A stretch of 64,000 nt of DNA from Geodermatophilus sabuli (lineage in GTDB: Bacteria; Actinomycetota; Actinomycetes; Mycobacteriales; Geodermatophilaceae): NCBI RefSeq assembly GCF_900215145.1, contig NZ_OBDO01000003.1, positions 62,001 through 126,000 on the forward strand, read 5' to 3'. The notes below the pieces were generated by a model that did no database searches, had not been told where the DNA came from, and saw only the letters and a program-made list of their open reading frames with translations. Positions within the stretch are counted from its first letter, which is position 1, and each line of letters opens with the position of its first letter. Position numbers and translations under genes: made by a program. Positions 1 to 8,748 of the stretch are shown piece after piece.

Positions 1-1
1 G

Positions 2-187
2 CAGATCGGCCGCAGCAGCGAGAACACCGCGGTCGTCGCGGCGCTGGAGCAGCAGTACGACCAGTTCACCACCGCCCGCGAGGGCAGCGAGCTGCTCAGC
101 GAGATCGGCGAGGTGCCCAGCGGCGAGGAGATCGGCGCGGAGCTCGAGCGGTTCCTGGCCGAGCAGGAGCGCCGCCGCGGGGAGTGA
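2..187 (+). CDS. PAC2-family protein, C-terminal fragment
   Basis: An open frame enters from the left edge and stops at TGA 185-187, giving 61 residues. The visible part has an ALEQQYD segment followed by an acidic linker and an amphipathic ending with EIGAELERFLAEQE. That pattern resembles the C-terminus of actinobacterial PAC2 (proteasome-assembly-chaperone-like, ATP-grasp-associated) proteins. The resemblance is recalled by eye and most of the protein lies outside the window, so the family call is tentative. A small hairpin (188-202) follows the stop, and a strong bidirectional terminator lies further on. Confidence 0.5.
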   Translation, partial: QIGRSSENTAVVAALEQQYDQFTTAREGSELLSEIGEVPSGEEIGAELERFLAEQERRRGE

Positions 188-284
188 CCCTGCCCGGCAG
201 GGCACCGATCACGGACATCCACCGCCAGCCGATCGGCTCGACGCCGACGATGGTCAGCGCGGCGGTCGGGGCGGGAACGCGGGA

Positions 285-317
285 CGGGCCGCGACCGGGG
301 GTCCCGGTCGCGGCCCG
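285..317. terminator. Bidirectional terminator between PAC2-like gene and katA
   Basis: A perfect 15-bp inverted repeat (arms 285-299 and 303-317) has a 3-nt loop. It lies between two convergent genes. There is no clear U-tract, which is usual in high-GC actinobacteria. It can serve both the upstream plus-strand gene and the minus-strand catalase. Confidence 0.75.
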
Positions 318-339
318 CCTGTGGTGCGGTCGGCTGAGG

Positions 340-2007
340 TCAGCCGGCGACGACCACGTGCTCGTTGGGCACGCAGTGCGTCATGACCAGGCCCGCGACG
401 TTGCGGGGGCCGTTCTTGCCGAGGTTGGCGGCGCGCTGCTGCTCCTCCTCGGTCAGGGTCTGCGTCTGCAGGGGCGGCAGGCCACGGACGTCGTCCGCGG
501 TGATGCCGAGACCCTCACCGACGCGCTGGCCCAGCTCGTCCTCGCACATGAAGAAGTGCCAGACCATCCGCTCCTGGATCTCGCGGCGGCACTGCGAGAG
601 GGCGCCGACCAGGTTCGTCACCAGGTCGTCCTTCTCCCACTGCTCCGACAGCAGGTAGCGCTCGCCGGCCTGCTCGTAGTCGTTGGTCCGCGGGATCCGC
701 TTGCGGGTCAGCCGGCCGGTGATGACCGGACCCTGCTCGTCGTGGGCCGGGTACTCGGCCTCACGCAGGCCACCGGTGATCGACGGCTCGTAGTTCACGT
801 GCGGGTTCTGGCCGGGGGCGATGTCCACGCCGTAGGCCATCTGCCCGTCGCGCTGGTTGGTGTGGACCGTGGCGTTCTTGGCCTGGTTCACCGGCAGCTG
901 CAGGTAGTTCGGGCCCACCCGGTAACGCTGGGTGTCGGAGTAGGAGAACGTCCGGCCGACCAGCATCTTGTCGTCGGAGAAGTCCAGGCCGTCGACCAGG
1001 ACGCCGGTGCCGAAGGCGATCTGCTCGTTCTCGGTGAAGAAGTTCTCCGGCATCCGGTCGAGGGTCATCGTCCCGACCTTGCGCAGCGGGAAGACCTCTT
1101 CCGGCCACACCTTGGTGTCGTCGAGCGGGTCGAAGTCCAGCTCGGGGTGCTCGTCGTCGCTCATCAGCTGCACGTGCAGCTCCCACTGGGGGAAGTCGCC
1201 GCGCTCGATGGCGTCGTAGAGGTCCTTGGTGTGGTGACCGAGGGTGTTCGCCTGGATGGCGGCCCCGTCAGCGGCCGTGAAGGACTTCACGCCCTGCTTG
1301 GGCAGCCAGTGGTACTTGACCAGCACGGTCTCGCCCCGGGCGTTGACCCACTTGTAGGTGTTCACGCCGAAGCCCTGCATGTGCCGGTAGGACGCCGGCA
1401 GGCCGCGGGGGCTGAAGACCAGGGAGACCATGTGCATGGCCTCGGGGGTCTGGCTGAAGAAGTCGAAGGCGCGCTCGGCGACGTTGGCCTCGAACGTCAC
1501 CGGGTCCGGCTTCTGCGAGTGGATGAAGTCGGGGAACTTGATGGCGTCCCGGATGAAGAAGACCCCCAGGTTGTTGCCGACGAGGTCCCAGTTGCCGTCC
1601 TCGGTGTAGAACTTCACCGCGAAGCCGCGCGGGTCGCGGGCCATCTCCGAGGAGTCCCGGCCACCGGCGACGGTGGAGAAGCGGATCGCCACGTCGGTCT
1701 TCTTGCCCTTCTCCTGGAAGAGCTTGGCGCGGGTGTACCTGCTGATCGGCTCGTCACCGACGGTGCCGTCGGCCTCGAAGGAGCCGAAGGCGGTGACGCC
1801 CCGGGCGTGCACCACGCGCTCCGGGATGCGCTCCCGGTCGAAGTGGCTGATCTTCTCGAGGAACTGGTAGTTCTCCAGGGTCGCCGGGCCACGCGCGCCC
1901 ACCGTCCGCTGGTTCTGGTTGTCGTAGACCGGGTGACCCTGACGGTTGGTCAGGACCGCGCGGTCGGCCTCGCTGGCCGCCGGGCCCTGCGATGCGACGT
2001 CGGTCAT
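340..2007 (-). CDS. katA: Monofunctional heme catalase
   Basis: The 555-residue product breaks down hydrogen peroxide to water and oxygen in the cytoplasm. The distal catalytic His is His67 in ERVVHARG, the distal Asn is near residues 145-146 before [11 protein letters not shown], and the proximal heme ligand is Tyr356 in [17 protein letters not shown]. The ATG at 2007 was chosen because a GGAGGAG ribosome site sits just before it and because it overlaps the TGA of the upstream Fur gene (ATGA). The open frame extends further upstream only as a shadow of that gene. Its length fits the small-to-medium catalase clade with a modest C-terminal extension. Co-transcription with a Fur repressor implies metal- or peroxide-responsive control. 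Confidence 0.96.
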   Translation of the reverse strand: MTDVASQGPAASEADRAVLTNRQGHPVYDNQNQRTVGARGPATLENYQFLEKISHFDRERIPERVVHARGVTAFGSFEADGTVGDEPISRYTRAKLFQEKGKKTDVAIRFSTVAGGRDSSEMARDPRGFAVKFYTEDGNWDLVGNNLGVFFIRDAIKFPDFIHSQKPDPVTFEANVAERAFDFFSQTPEAMHMVSLVFSPRGLPASYRHMQGFGVNTYKWVNARGETVLVKYHWLPKQGVKSFTAADGAAIQANTLGHHTKDLYDAIERGDFPQWELHVQLMSDDEHPELDFDPLDDTKVWPEEVFPLRKVGTMTLDRMPENFFTENEQIAFGTGVLVDGLDFSDDKMLVGRTFSYSDTQRYRVGPNYLQLPVNQAKNATVHTNQRDGQMAYGVDIAPGQNPHVNYEPSITGGLREAEYPAHDEQGPVITGRLTRKRIPRTNDYEQAGERYLLSEQWEKDDLVTNLVGALSQCRREIQERMVWHFFMCEDELGQRVGEGLGITADDVRGLPPLQTQTLTEEEQQRAANLGKNGPRNVAGLVMTHCVPNEHVVVAG

Positions 2008-2477
2008 GCTCGTACTCCTCCTCGATTGTCCTGCTCGGGGACCTGCGCTGCCTCCGCCGGCGCCACTGCCCGGCAATCCCGGCAGAGACCCCAGAAGACG
2101 ACCTCCGCCTCGTCCACGACGAAACCCGCCGTGTCCGAGGGCGTCAGGCACGCAACCGCACCGACGGCGCAGTCGACGTCCGCGACCGCGCCGCAGGAGC
2201 GGCAGACCAGGTGGTGGTGGTTGTCGCCGACCCGCAGCTCGAAGAGCGCGGGCGCGCCCGCGGGCTCGATCCGCCGGGCGAGCCCGGTCGCGACGAGCGC
2301 CTTGAGCACCCCGTACACCGCCTGGGGCGACAGCGACGGGTGCAGTTCACGGGCACCGGTGACGATGGCGTCGGCGTCGGCGTGGGGGTGCTCGGCGAGC
2401 ACGTCCAGCACCGACAGCCGGGGGCGAGTGACCCGCAGCCCGGCCGCCCGGAGCCGGTCTGCCCACGTCGTCTCCAT
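2004..2477 (-). CDS. Fur-family metalloregulator (FurA/CatR-like)
   Basis: The 157-residue protein has a winged-helix N-half and a metal-binding C-half. Visible metal residues are the NHHHLVC run (His87-His89, Cys92), Cys95 and the late pair Cys132/Cys135, which would form the structural zinc site. It lies directly upstream of the catalase with an ATGA overlap, so the two are translationally coupled. Mycobacterial furA-katG and Streptomyces fur/cat pairs have the same logic with a different peroxidase. It probably represses its own operon and releases DNA on peroxide oxidation. The 20-bp dyad at 2501-2520, about 25 bases before the ATG, is the likely operator. Confidence 0.93.
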   Translation of the reverse strand: METTWADRLRAAGLRVTRPRLSVLDVLAEHPHADADAIVTGARELHPSLSPQAVYGVLKALVATGLARRIEPAGAPALFELRVGDNHHHLVCRSCGAVADVDCAVGAVACLTPSDTAGFVVDEAEVVFWGLCRDCRAVAPAEAAQVPEQDNRGGVRA

Positions 2478-2500
2478 CGGGGTCCACCCAACCCCGTTTT

Positions 2501-2520
2501 CTTGATTCAGTCAAATCAAG
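2501..2520. promoter_or_regulatory. Putative Fur operator upstream of fur-katA
   Basis: An inverted repeat with perfect 7-bp arms (CTTGATT / AATCAAG) and a 6-nt spacer lies 24-43 bases upstream of the fur start. It is AT-rich in a GC-rich neighbourhood, and a shorter overlapping dyad TTGA-N5-TCAA lies within it. Position and composition fit an autoregulatory Fur box. Assignment to this regulator is inference. Confidence 0.7.
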
Positions 2521-2639
2521 GACTCCCCCGGGACGGCCCCATCCGGCCCCCCTCCCGAAGTTCCGTCCCGGATGGCGCCCTGAGCCCAGGGGGGTGGGGA
2601 GGGCGGAGCCCCTCCACGGCGAGCTCACGGCGTCCGCGC

Positions 2640-3521
2640 TCAGGCGAAGACGATGGTCTTCTCGCCGTCGACGATCACGCGGTCCTCCACGTGCCAGGTC
2701 ACCGCCTGGGCCAGCACCTGGCGCTCCACGTAGCGGCCGATGCGCCGCATGTCCTCCACCGACGCGCGGTGGTCGACCCGGGCGACCTCCTGCTCGATGA
2801 TCGGCCCGGCGTCCAGCTCCGGCGTCACGTAGTGCGCGGTCGCCCCGATCAGCTTGACGCCGCGGTCGTACGCCGCCCGGTAGGGGTTCGCGCCGACGAA
2901 CGCCGGCAGGAAGCTGTGGTGGATGTTGATCAGCCGCTCGGGGAACCGGCTGCAGAAGTCCGCCGAGACGATCTGCATGTAGCGGGCCAGCACCACCAGG
3001 TCCACGTCGCCGACGAGCTCCAGTGCGCGCGCCTCCGCCGCCTCCTTGGTCTCCGGCGTCACCGGCACGTGGTGGAACGGGATGCCCGCGGCGTGGGCGA
3101 CCGGCTCCAGGTCGGGGTGGTTGGAGACGACGGCGGTGATCTCGGCCTGCAGGTCGCCCGCCCGCACCCGGTAGATGAGCTCCTGCAGGACGTGGTCGGT
3201 CCTGCTGACGAACACCGCGATGCTCGGCCGGTGCGCGGCCTCGGTCAGCCGCCAGGTCATCTGCCACTGCCGCGCCAGCAGGTCCAGCGCCCCCTCCAGC
3301 TGCGAGCGCCGGGCCGCCAGGTCGGCGAGCATGAACTCCAGGCGCAGGGTGAAGGTGCCTCCGGTGGGGTCCGAGGAGTGCTGCTGCGAGTCGGTGATGT
3401 TGGCCCCGACGTCGGCGAGCAGCCGGGAGAGCACGGCGACGATGCCGGGGCGGTCGGGGCAGCGGACGACCAGGCGGCCGGCGTCGGCGGGGCGGGGCTC
3501 GTGCAGGCCAGCGACGGACAT
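2640..3521 (-). CDS. purU: Formyltetrahydrofolate deformylase
   Basis: The 293-residue protein hydrolyses 10-formyl-THF to formate and THF, balancing one-carbon pools. Residues about 15-90 form an ACT domain (VVRCPDRPGIVAVLSRLLADVGANI). Residues about 98-280 form the formyl-transferase fold with the catalytic NIHHSFLPAF block and the GATAHYVTPELDAGPII motif. The ATG at 3521 is the first start and gives the usual family length. It stands alone between the fur-katA operon and the end-joining genes, with no operon partner visible. Confidence 0.95.
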   Translation of the reverse strand: MSVAGLHEPRPADAGRLVVRCPDRPGIVAVLSRLLADVGANITDSQQHSSDPTGGTFTLRLEFMLADLAARRSQLEGALDLLARQWQMTWRLTEAAHRPSIAVFVSRTDHVLQELIYRVRAGDLQAEITAVVSNHPDLEPVAHAAGIPFHHVPVTPETKEAAEARALELVGDVDLVVLARYMQIVSADFCSRFPERLINIHHSFLPAFVGANPYRAAYDRGVKLIGATAHYVTPELDAGPIIEQEVARVDHRASVEDMRRIGRYVERQVLAQAVTWHVEDRVIVDGEKTIVFA

Positions 3522-3623
3522 GATCGGGATCGTCGCAGAACGCGACGGACCGTCCCGGCCGGGGGTGCCGGCCGCCCCGGCGTCACCCTCCCGGCGGACG
3601 ACCTGCTCACCTCGCAGCGGGGC

Positions 3624-4544
3624 TCACCCGGCGGGCAGCCGGGCCGGGCGGCGCTGCCCGACGTCGAACAGGTCGCCGTACTCCTCCACCCGGGCCAGCA
3701 CCTCCTCGGTGCGGAAGCGCAGCAGGCCGGGGTCGGCGCCGTCGACCACCGCCTCGACCTCGTCCCAGCCGATCGGGGTGGAGACCGTCGCGTCGGGGCG
3801 GGCGCGCAGCGAGTACGGCGCCACGGTGGTCTTCGCCGGGTTGTTCTGGCTCCAGTCGATGAGCACCTTGCCCGGCCGCAGCACCTTCTCCATACGCCAG
3901 ACGACCTCGTCGGGGGTCTCCGCCGACAACTCCTGCGCGAGCTGCTTGGCGTACCGGCTGGGGTGCTCGCGGTCGGTCACCCGGATCGGCGCGTACACCT
4001 GCATCCCCTTCGACCCCGACGTCTTCACCACCGGGTCCAGGCCGTCCTGCACGAGCCGCTCGCGCAACCGCTCGGCCACCTCGCAGCACTCGAGGATGCC
4101 GGTCTCCGGCCCCGGGTCCAGGTCGAGCACGAGCAGGTCGGGCAGCGCCGGCTGCAGCTTGCTGCCGACCTGCCACTGCGGCACGTGCAACTCCAGCGCG
4201 GCGAGGTTGGCCGCCCAGGCGAGGTCGGCGACCGTCTCGAGGACGACCATGTCCAGGGTCTCCCGACCGCGGGAGCTGCCCGGACTCGGCACCGTCACCC
4301 GCCGCACCCAGTCCGGGGCGTGCCGGGCGCTGTTCTTCTCGAAGAACGCCTGCCCCTCCACGCCGTCGGGCCAGCGGGTGAAGGTGACCGGCCGGCCGGA
4401 CAGGTGCGGCAGCAGCACCGGCGCGATCCGCACGTAGTAGTCGATCACCTGCGCCTTGGTGAACGAGACCTCCGGGAAGAGCACCTTCTCCAGGTTGGAC
4501 ACGGTCAGCTGCCGACCGTCCACCCGCACCAGCTGCCGGCTCAC
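3624..4544 (-). CDS. Stand-alone LigD-type polymerase/primase (NHEJ)
   Basis: The 306-residue protein corresponds to the polymerase (PolDom) part of mycobacterial LigD, which fills gaps and adds ribonucleotides at double-strand breaks. Visible marks are the LTVSNLEKVLFPE opening, the RWPDGVEGQAFFEKN segment, the metal-binding DLDPG motif (Asp141, Asp143) and the KTSGSKGMQVYAP motif. In M. tuberculosis this is fused to nuclease and ligase modules; here the ligase is a separate upstream gene 37 bases away and no nuclease module is present. It is the third gene of a ku-ligase-polymerase operon. Confidence 0.93.
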   Translation of the reverse strand: MSRQLVRVDGRQLTVSNLEKVLFPEVSFTKAQVIDYYVRIAPVLLPHLSGRPVTFTRWPDGVEGQAFFEKNSARHAPDWVRRVTVPSPGSSRGRETLDMVVLETVADLAWAANLAALELHVPQWQVGSKLQPALPDLLVLDLDPGPETGILECCEVAERLRERLVQDGLDPVVKTSGSKGMQVYAPIRVTDREHPSRYAKQLAQELSAETPDEVVWRMEKVLRPGKVLIDWSQNNPAKTTVAPYSLRARPDATVSTPIGWDEVEAVVDGADPGLLRFRTEEVLARVEEYGDLFDVGQRRPARLPAG

Positions 4545-4581
4545 GCCCCCTCCCGTGCCCCGGACGGCGGCCGGGAACGCA

Positions 4582-5550
4582 TCACCACTCCTCCACGACG
4601 TCCTCGGGCGCGATGTCGTCGCGCAGCCCCCGCCACGAGGGGTGCCGCAGCCGGCCGTCCGCCGTCCAGACGGCGAAGGCCACCTCGCCGACCAGGTCCG
4701 GCTCCACCCAGCGCGCGTCGCGGATCACCTCCCGCGGCAGCGCGCCCACGAACGGGCTGGTCCGGCGCGGGGTGAACAGCTCCTCGAGGTCGCGCAGCGC
4801 CTGCGCCGTGAAGCCGGTGCCGACGTGCCCGGCGTAGACGAAGCGGCCGCCGTCGTCGTGCACGCCGACCAGCAGCGACCCGACTCCCCCGGCGCGCCGG
4901 CCCTGCCCCGGCCGCCAGCCGCCGACGACGACGGACTGGGTGCGGACGTTCTTGACCTTGCGCCAGTCCGGGCCGCGCAGGCCGGGGCGGTACGGGGAGT
5001 CCAGCCGCTTGGCGACCACCCCCTCCAGGCCGTTCTCCCGGCTGGCCGCCAGCACCGCCTCGCCACCGCCCCGGAACCAGGGCGTGCCCGTCCAGCGCTG
5101 CCCGCCGACGCCGAGGGCGTCCAGCCGCTCGCGCCGGCGCTCGTAGGGCAGGCCGGTGAGGTCCTCCCCGTCGAGAGCCAGCAGGTCGAAGACGAGGTAG
5201 GTGACGGGCGCGGCGGCGGCCATTCGCGCCACCTCCGGGCCGGTGCGGTGCATCCGGCCCTGCAGCGCACCGAAGTCCGGGCGCCCCTGGGCGTCGAGGG
5301 CGACCACCTCGCCGTCGAGGACGGCGTCGTGGCCGGCCAGCTGCGCCGGCAGCCGGGCGAGCTCCGGATAGCGCACCGTGATGTCGGTGCCGCTGCGCGC
5401 CCAGAGCCCGAGCGTGCCGGCCCGCACGACGGCGACCGCCCGGACGCCGTCCCACTTGAACTCGTAGCCCCACTGCGCGTCCTGCTCGGGCGCCGGGAGC
5501 GGCGCGGCGGTGGCCAGCATCGGGGTGGGCACCGCGACCGGCGCAGCCAC
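4582..5550 (-). CDS. ATP-dependent DNA ligase (LigD-type ligase domain)
   Basis: The 322-residue protein seals nicks with ATP and would complete Ku-directed end joining. The adenylation Lys32 lies in YEFKWDGVR. Other nucleotidyltransferase motifs are VLDGEVVALD, TYLVFDLLALDG, EGVVAKRLDSPY and WRKVKN, followed by an OB-fold C-half. A GTG at 5550, one base after the ku stop, gives tight coupling and was chosen; a GTG at 5532 or ATG at 5520 would also keep every motif. It is much shorter than mycobacterial LigD because it carries only this domain. Confidence 0.92.
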   Translation of the reverse strand: MAAPVAVPTPMLATAAPLPAPEQDAQWGYEFKWDGVRAVAVVRAGTLGLWARSGTDITVRYPELARLPAQLAGHDAVLDGEVVALDAQGRPDFGALQGRMHRTGPEVARMAAAAPVTYLVFDLLALDGEDLTGLPYERRRERLDALGVGGQRWTGTPWFRGGGEAVLAASRENGLEGVVAKRLDSPYRPGLRGPDWRKVKNVRTQSVVVGGWRPGQGRRAGGVGSLLVGVHDDGGRFVYAGHVGTGFTAQALRDLEELFTPRRTSPFVGALPREVIRDARWVEPDLVGEVAFAVWTADGRLRHPSWRGLRDDIAPEDVVEEW

Positions 5551-5551
5551 C

Positions 5552-6658
5552 TCAGGCGGTGCGGCGGGCGCGCTTGGCCGGCTGGTCCGCGGTCGCCTTC
5601 CCCGCGGCCGGGGTCCGCTTGGTGGCCGTCGCCTTCTTCGCGGCCGTCGCCTTCTTCGCGGGGGTCCTGGCCGCGGACTCCTCGGCAGCCATCGCCGTGC
5701 GGGCCGTCGCCTTCCGGGCCGTCGCCGTGCGGGCCGTCGCCTTCCGGGCCGTCGTCTTCCGGGCGGTGGTCTTCCGCGCCGGCCGCTCCTCGACCTCGTC
5801 GTCCGCGCGGGCGGAGGCCCGCTTCGCGGCGGTCGCCTTCTTCGCCGGGGCACGCCGGGCGGGGCCGTCGTCCTCCGCCGGGGCGCCGCCCCGGGCCGTC
5901 TCGACACTGCGGCGCAGGGCGCTCATCAGGTCGACGACGGCCGCTCCGGAGTCGGCGGTCTCCGGCAGCGGCTGCACCTCGCCGCCGCTCTGCTTGGCCT
6001 CCAGGAGCGCGGACATCGCCTCGCGGTAGTCGTCGGTGAAGGCCGCGGGGTCGAACTCGCCGGTCATGGAGGTGATCAGCGCCTCGGCCATCTGCAGTTC
6101 CTGGGGCCGGACGGCGATGTCCTCGTCGAGGAAGGCGAAGTCCGGACGCCGGATCTCGTCGGGCCAGCGCATGGTGTGCAGCACCATGACGCCGTCGCGG
6201 ACGCGCAGCGCCGCCAGCGACTCCCGCGAGCGGATCGCGATCTTGGTGATGGCGACCTGACCGGCGTTCTCCAGGGCGTCGCGCAGCAGCACGTAGGGGC
6301 GGGTCGCCGAGGCGTCGGGCTCCAGGTAGTAGGTCTTCTCGAAGTGGATCGGGTCGATCTCGTCCTGCTCGACGAACTCCAGGACCTCGATCTCGCGGCG
6401 CGAGGCCAGCGGGAGGTCCTCGAAGTCCTCGTCGGTGAGGATCACCAGCTGACCGTCGGGCAGCTCGTAGCCCTTGGCGATCTCGGAGTACTCGACCTCC
6501 TCGCCGTCGATCGAGCAGACCCGCTTGTACTTGATCCGGCCGCCGTCGGTGGCATGCACCTGGTTGAACCGGATGTCGTGGTCCTCGGTCGCGGTGTACA
6601 GCTTCACGCCGATGCTCACCAGGCCGAAGGACACCGCGCCGCGCCAGATCGACCGCAT
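5552..6658 (-). CDS. ku: DNA end-binding protein Ku
   Basis: The 368-residue homodimeric ring protein binds double-strand break ends and recruits the ligase. The Ku core occupies about residues 1-260 (MRSIWRGAVSFGLVSIGVKLY opening, and the EKTYYLEP and RWPDEIR segments). The last ~100 residues are a low-complexity tail of Lys, Ala, Arg and Thr with repeats such as ARKTT, ARKATA and AKKATA, resembling histone H1 tails. Such basic tails are known in actinobacterial Ku and are thought to aid DNA sliding or threading. The ATG at 6658 has a GGAGGAG site 6 bases upstream. It leads the ku-ligase-polymerase operon. Confidence 0.96.
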   Translation of the reverse strand: MRSIWRGAVSFGLVSIGVKLYTATEDHDIRFNQVHATDGGRIKYKRVCSIDGEEVEYSEIAKGYELPDGQLVILTDEDFEDLPLASRREIEVLEFVEQDEIDPIHFEKTYYLEPDASATRPYVLLRDALENAGQVAITKIAIRSRESLAALRVRDGVMVLHTMRWPDEIRRPDFAFLDEDIAVRPQELQMAEALITSMTGEFDPAAFTDDYREAMSALLEAKQSGGEVQPLPETADSGAAVVDLMSALRRSVETARGGAPAEDDGPARRAPAKKATAAKRASARADDEVEERPARKTTARKTTARKATARTATARKATARTAMAAEESAARTPAKKATAAKKATATKRTPAAGKATADQPAKRARRTA

Positions 6659-6789
6659 GCCGCTCTCCTCCGGAAGGCCCGTCCCAGACCGCGGGCGGGG
6701 AAGGCCTTGCGCGGTCAAGATCGCAGGATAGGTCCGTTCCCCGGCGAGCGGCAGGTCGAACCCCCCGCGTCTCGCCCGTACGGAGGACT

Positions 6790-7353
6790 TCAGCCCTCCT
6801 CGTCCCCGGGCTCGAGGGCACCGTTCTGGATGGCGTCGTAGGCGAACTGCAGGACGTCGGAGCCGGCGACCGCGGTCATCGTCAGCGCGGCCAGCCGGGT
6901 CGCGTTCGGAGCGGCCACGTAGGCGAACACGAACGCCGTGCCGACCCACTGGGCCAGGCAGAACGGGCAGGTGAGCAGCTCTCCGACGGCGTGCTTGACG
7001 CCGCCGTGCTCGCGCACCTCCTCGGCCACCTCGGCGTGCCCCGACGGGCCCTGGAAGGCGGTGAACGGTGCGCGCAGGGGGCTGGTCACCGGGTCCTTGG
7101 CGATCCGGCGGGCCAACCGGAAGGTGCCGACGGTCAGCAGCACCGCGTCCCCCAGCGGGATGCGCCGGGGCAGCGGCCGGCCCGAGGCCCGGACGACGAC
7201 CGCACCGGCGGCCACCACGGCGCTGTACACGCCCATCGCCCCGAGGTCCCCGCTCAGCGGGCGCGGTTCTCCCTGTGAGTACTCGCGCCTCTGGATGCGG
7301 GCCCAGCGGCGGACCGGGGCCCCGATCCGCTGCATCTCGTCTGCGATCGCCAT
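6790..7353 (-). CDS. DUF1360 membrane protein
   Basis: The 187-residue protein has hydrophobic stretches near residues 38-55, 68-80 and 125-160 and the family hallmark LLTCPFCLAQWVG (paired cysteines in a membrane segment), which identifies DUF1360. Family members occur near stress genes in Gram-positive bacteria, but no biochemical role is established. It sits upstream of ku on the same strand with about 130 bases between them. Upstream 7354-7525 contains no gene. Confidence 0.85.
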   Translation of the reverse strand: MAIADEMQRIGAPVRRWARIQRREYSQGEPRPLSGDLGAMGVYSAVVAAGAVVVRASGRPLPRRIPLGDAVLLTVGTFRLARRIAKDPVTSPLRAPFTAFQGPSGHAEVAEEVREHGGVKHAVGELLTCPFCLAQWVGTAFVFAYVAAPNATRLAALTMTAVAGSDVLQFAYDAIQNGALEPGDEEG

Positions 7354-7525
7354 GGGCGCCAGCTACCCCGCCGTTCCTGGGCCCATGCCGGATCGGGACC
7401 GCCCGTCGGCAGGACGAGGGTCACGCATGGCCGGGCACGCGACGGGTAGGCCGGACCCAGACGTCGGCCGGCTCCCCGGCCGCATCCCCGAGCGCGCGGG
7501 CCGTCCCGCGCAGAGGAGGCACCGA

Positions 7526-7936
7526 ATGACGCAGCCCGAGGGCCAGACCGCCCGCGACGTGTTCCCCGAGGACGAGGGCATCCCCGAGGTCTCCCAGGAC
7601 GACTCGCCCACCCAGGAGCGCGCCGAGGACCCCCAGTTCGCCCCCGTCCCGGGCGACGAGCCCGGCGCCAGCGTCGACTTCGGCACCACCTCGTTCGAGC
7701 AGGCGGAGGGCGAGTCGCTCACCGGCCGGCTGGACCGTGAGGTACCCGACGTCCAGCCCGGCGTCCGCGCCGCCGAGGACCCGCAGCGGGCCTCCCTGCA
7801 GCTCGAGCAGGACACCTCCACCACCCCGGAGTCGGACTCCGGGGCCAACCGCACCGCCGGCGACGTCGAGGCGACCGGGGACCTGCCGGTGGGTGGCGAG
7901 GGCCCGGAGGAGGCCGCCGTCCACGTGGTCGACTGA
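7526..7936 (+). CDS. DUF5709-like acidic protein
   Basis: The 136-residue protein is very acidic and probably largely disordered, rich in Glu, Asp, Pro, Ser and Gly. It has a GRLDREVPDVQ segment and ends with GPEEAAVHVVD, which matches the EEAAVHI(V)D ending of actinobacterial DUF5709 proteins. The ATG has a GAGGAGG site 7-13 bases upstream. Function is unknown. In this setting, next to ku and a STAS gene, it may be a stress-induced protein, but that is only context. Confidence 0.75.
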   Translation: MTQPEGQTARDVFPEDEGIPEVSQDDSPTQERAEDPQFAPVPGDEPGASVDFGTTSFEQAEGESLTGRLDREVPDVQPGVRAAEDPQRASLQLEQDTSTTPESDSGANRTAGDVEATGDLPVGGEGPEEAAVHVVD

Positions 7937-8244
7937 GTGCGGTGTCGGCCCACCCAGGCCGACGCCGTGGGGCCTCCCCGCCCGTGGTGGGGACCCGCTC
8001 CGACCGGCTCGTCCCGGCACCGGCCGGCGCGGCCGCGCGCGGGTGGGCGGGTTGGCGCGTCGGAGGACCGTTGTCTACGTTGGTGCGGCGGTTCAGCAGG
8101 CAGCCGCGGCCTGGCCGGCGCACACCGGCGAGGACACGTTCGACGACGAGCGGGTCCGGGGGTCACGACACCGGGGGTCCGCGCAGCGGTAGATTGACCG
8201 GGCGGTCGTGCCGTCGGGCACTGCCGTTGAGAGGAGCTCAGCCC
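7937..8244. other. Gene-free interval before the STAS gene
   Basis: This 308-base stretch has no credible ORF and no strong hairpin. A TAGATT box at 8190-8195 could be a -10 element for the STAS gene about 50 bases downstream, without a convincing -35 partner. I see nothing else definite. Confidence 0.35.
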
Positions 8245-8643
8245 GTGACCACATCCGACCTGCCTGCCGAGGGGCAGCCCGACGTGTCGACCGAAGGCAC
8301 CGAGGCGCCCTTCGACGACGTGATCACGCTCTCCACCTCCACCGGGGACGACGGCGCGGTCACGGTGACGGTCGTCGGCGAAGTGGACACGTTCACCGCC
8401 CCCGTCCTCCGCTCGTCGCTGGACACCCAGCTCGAGCAGCAGCCGGCGAGCCTGGTCATCGACCTGTCCGGTGTCCAGTTCCTCGGCTCCGCCGGGCTGG
8501 CCGTCCTCGTCGAGACCCAGAAGTCGGCCCGCTCCCGCGAGGTCGACCTCCGCCTGGTGGCGACCACCCGTGCCGTGACGCGACCGCTGGAGGTCACCGG
8601 CCTGATCGACCTCTTCACCATCGTGGACGGCAGCGCTCGCTGA
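8245..8643 (+). CDS. STAS-domain anti-sigma factor antagonist
   Basis: The 132-residue protein has a single STAS domain at about residues 25-130. The phospho-acceptor region reads IDLSGVQFLGSAGLAVL, with Ser82 as the probable phosphorylation site. Dephosphorylated antagonists of this type bind RsbW-like kinases and free the sigma factor. The GTG at 8245 follows a GAGGAG site. It lies about 4 kb from the anti-sigma/sigma pair in this window and is a plausible partner, although partner choice cannot be read from sequence. Confidence 0.88.
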   Translation: MTTSDLPAEGQPDVSTEGTEAPFDDVITLSTSTGDDGAVTVTVVGEVDTFTAPVLRSSLDTQLEQQPASLVIDLSGVQFLGSAGLAVLVETQKSARSREVDLRLVATTRAVTRPLEVTGLIDLFTIVDGSAR

Positions 8644-8648
8644 GAGAG

Positions 8649-8703
8649 AACCCCCTGCGCACCACCGCTCACGAGCCCGCGGCGGGAGCCCGCAGGGGGC
8701 CGC
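8649..8703 (+). repeat. 3' hairpin element, family D copy 1
   Basis: Directly after the STAS stop, arms CCCCCTGCG (8651-8659) and CGCAGGGGG (8691-8699) enclose a 31-nt loop. The loop resembles those of the elements at 48601-48650 and 60624-60683 (CCAC-GC-CTC-CGAG-C-GGCG-GGGA-CC pattern), while the stem sequence differs. It precedes a separate classical terminator. Confidence 0.5.
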
Positions 8704-8704
8704 G

Positions 8705-8737
8705 GACGAAGGCCCCGCCGGTGGCGGGGCCTTCGTC
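8705..8737. terminator. Bidirectional terminator between STAS gene and topoisomerase IB
   Basis: A perfect 15-bp stem (8705-8719 and 8723-8737) with a GGT loop lies between convergent genes. It would terminate both. Confidence 0.85.
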
Positions 8738-8748
8738 GTGCCCGGGAC

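Noticed and set aside
184-4775. Long plus-strand frames (773 and 927 residues) opposite katA, purU and the polymerase gene
   Set aside because: They cross several well-supported minus-strand genes and encode no domain.
7363-8166. 267-residue minus-strand frame opposite the DUF5709 gene
   Set aside because: The plus strand has a ribosome site and the family C-terminus; the minus frame has a low-complexity, Arg/Ser-rich translation.
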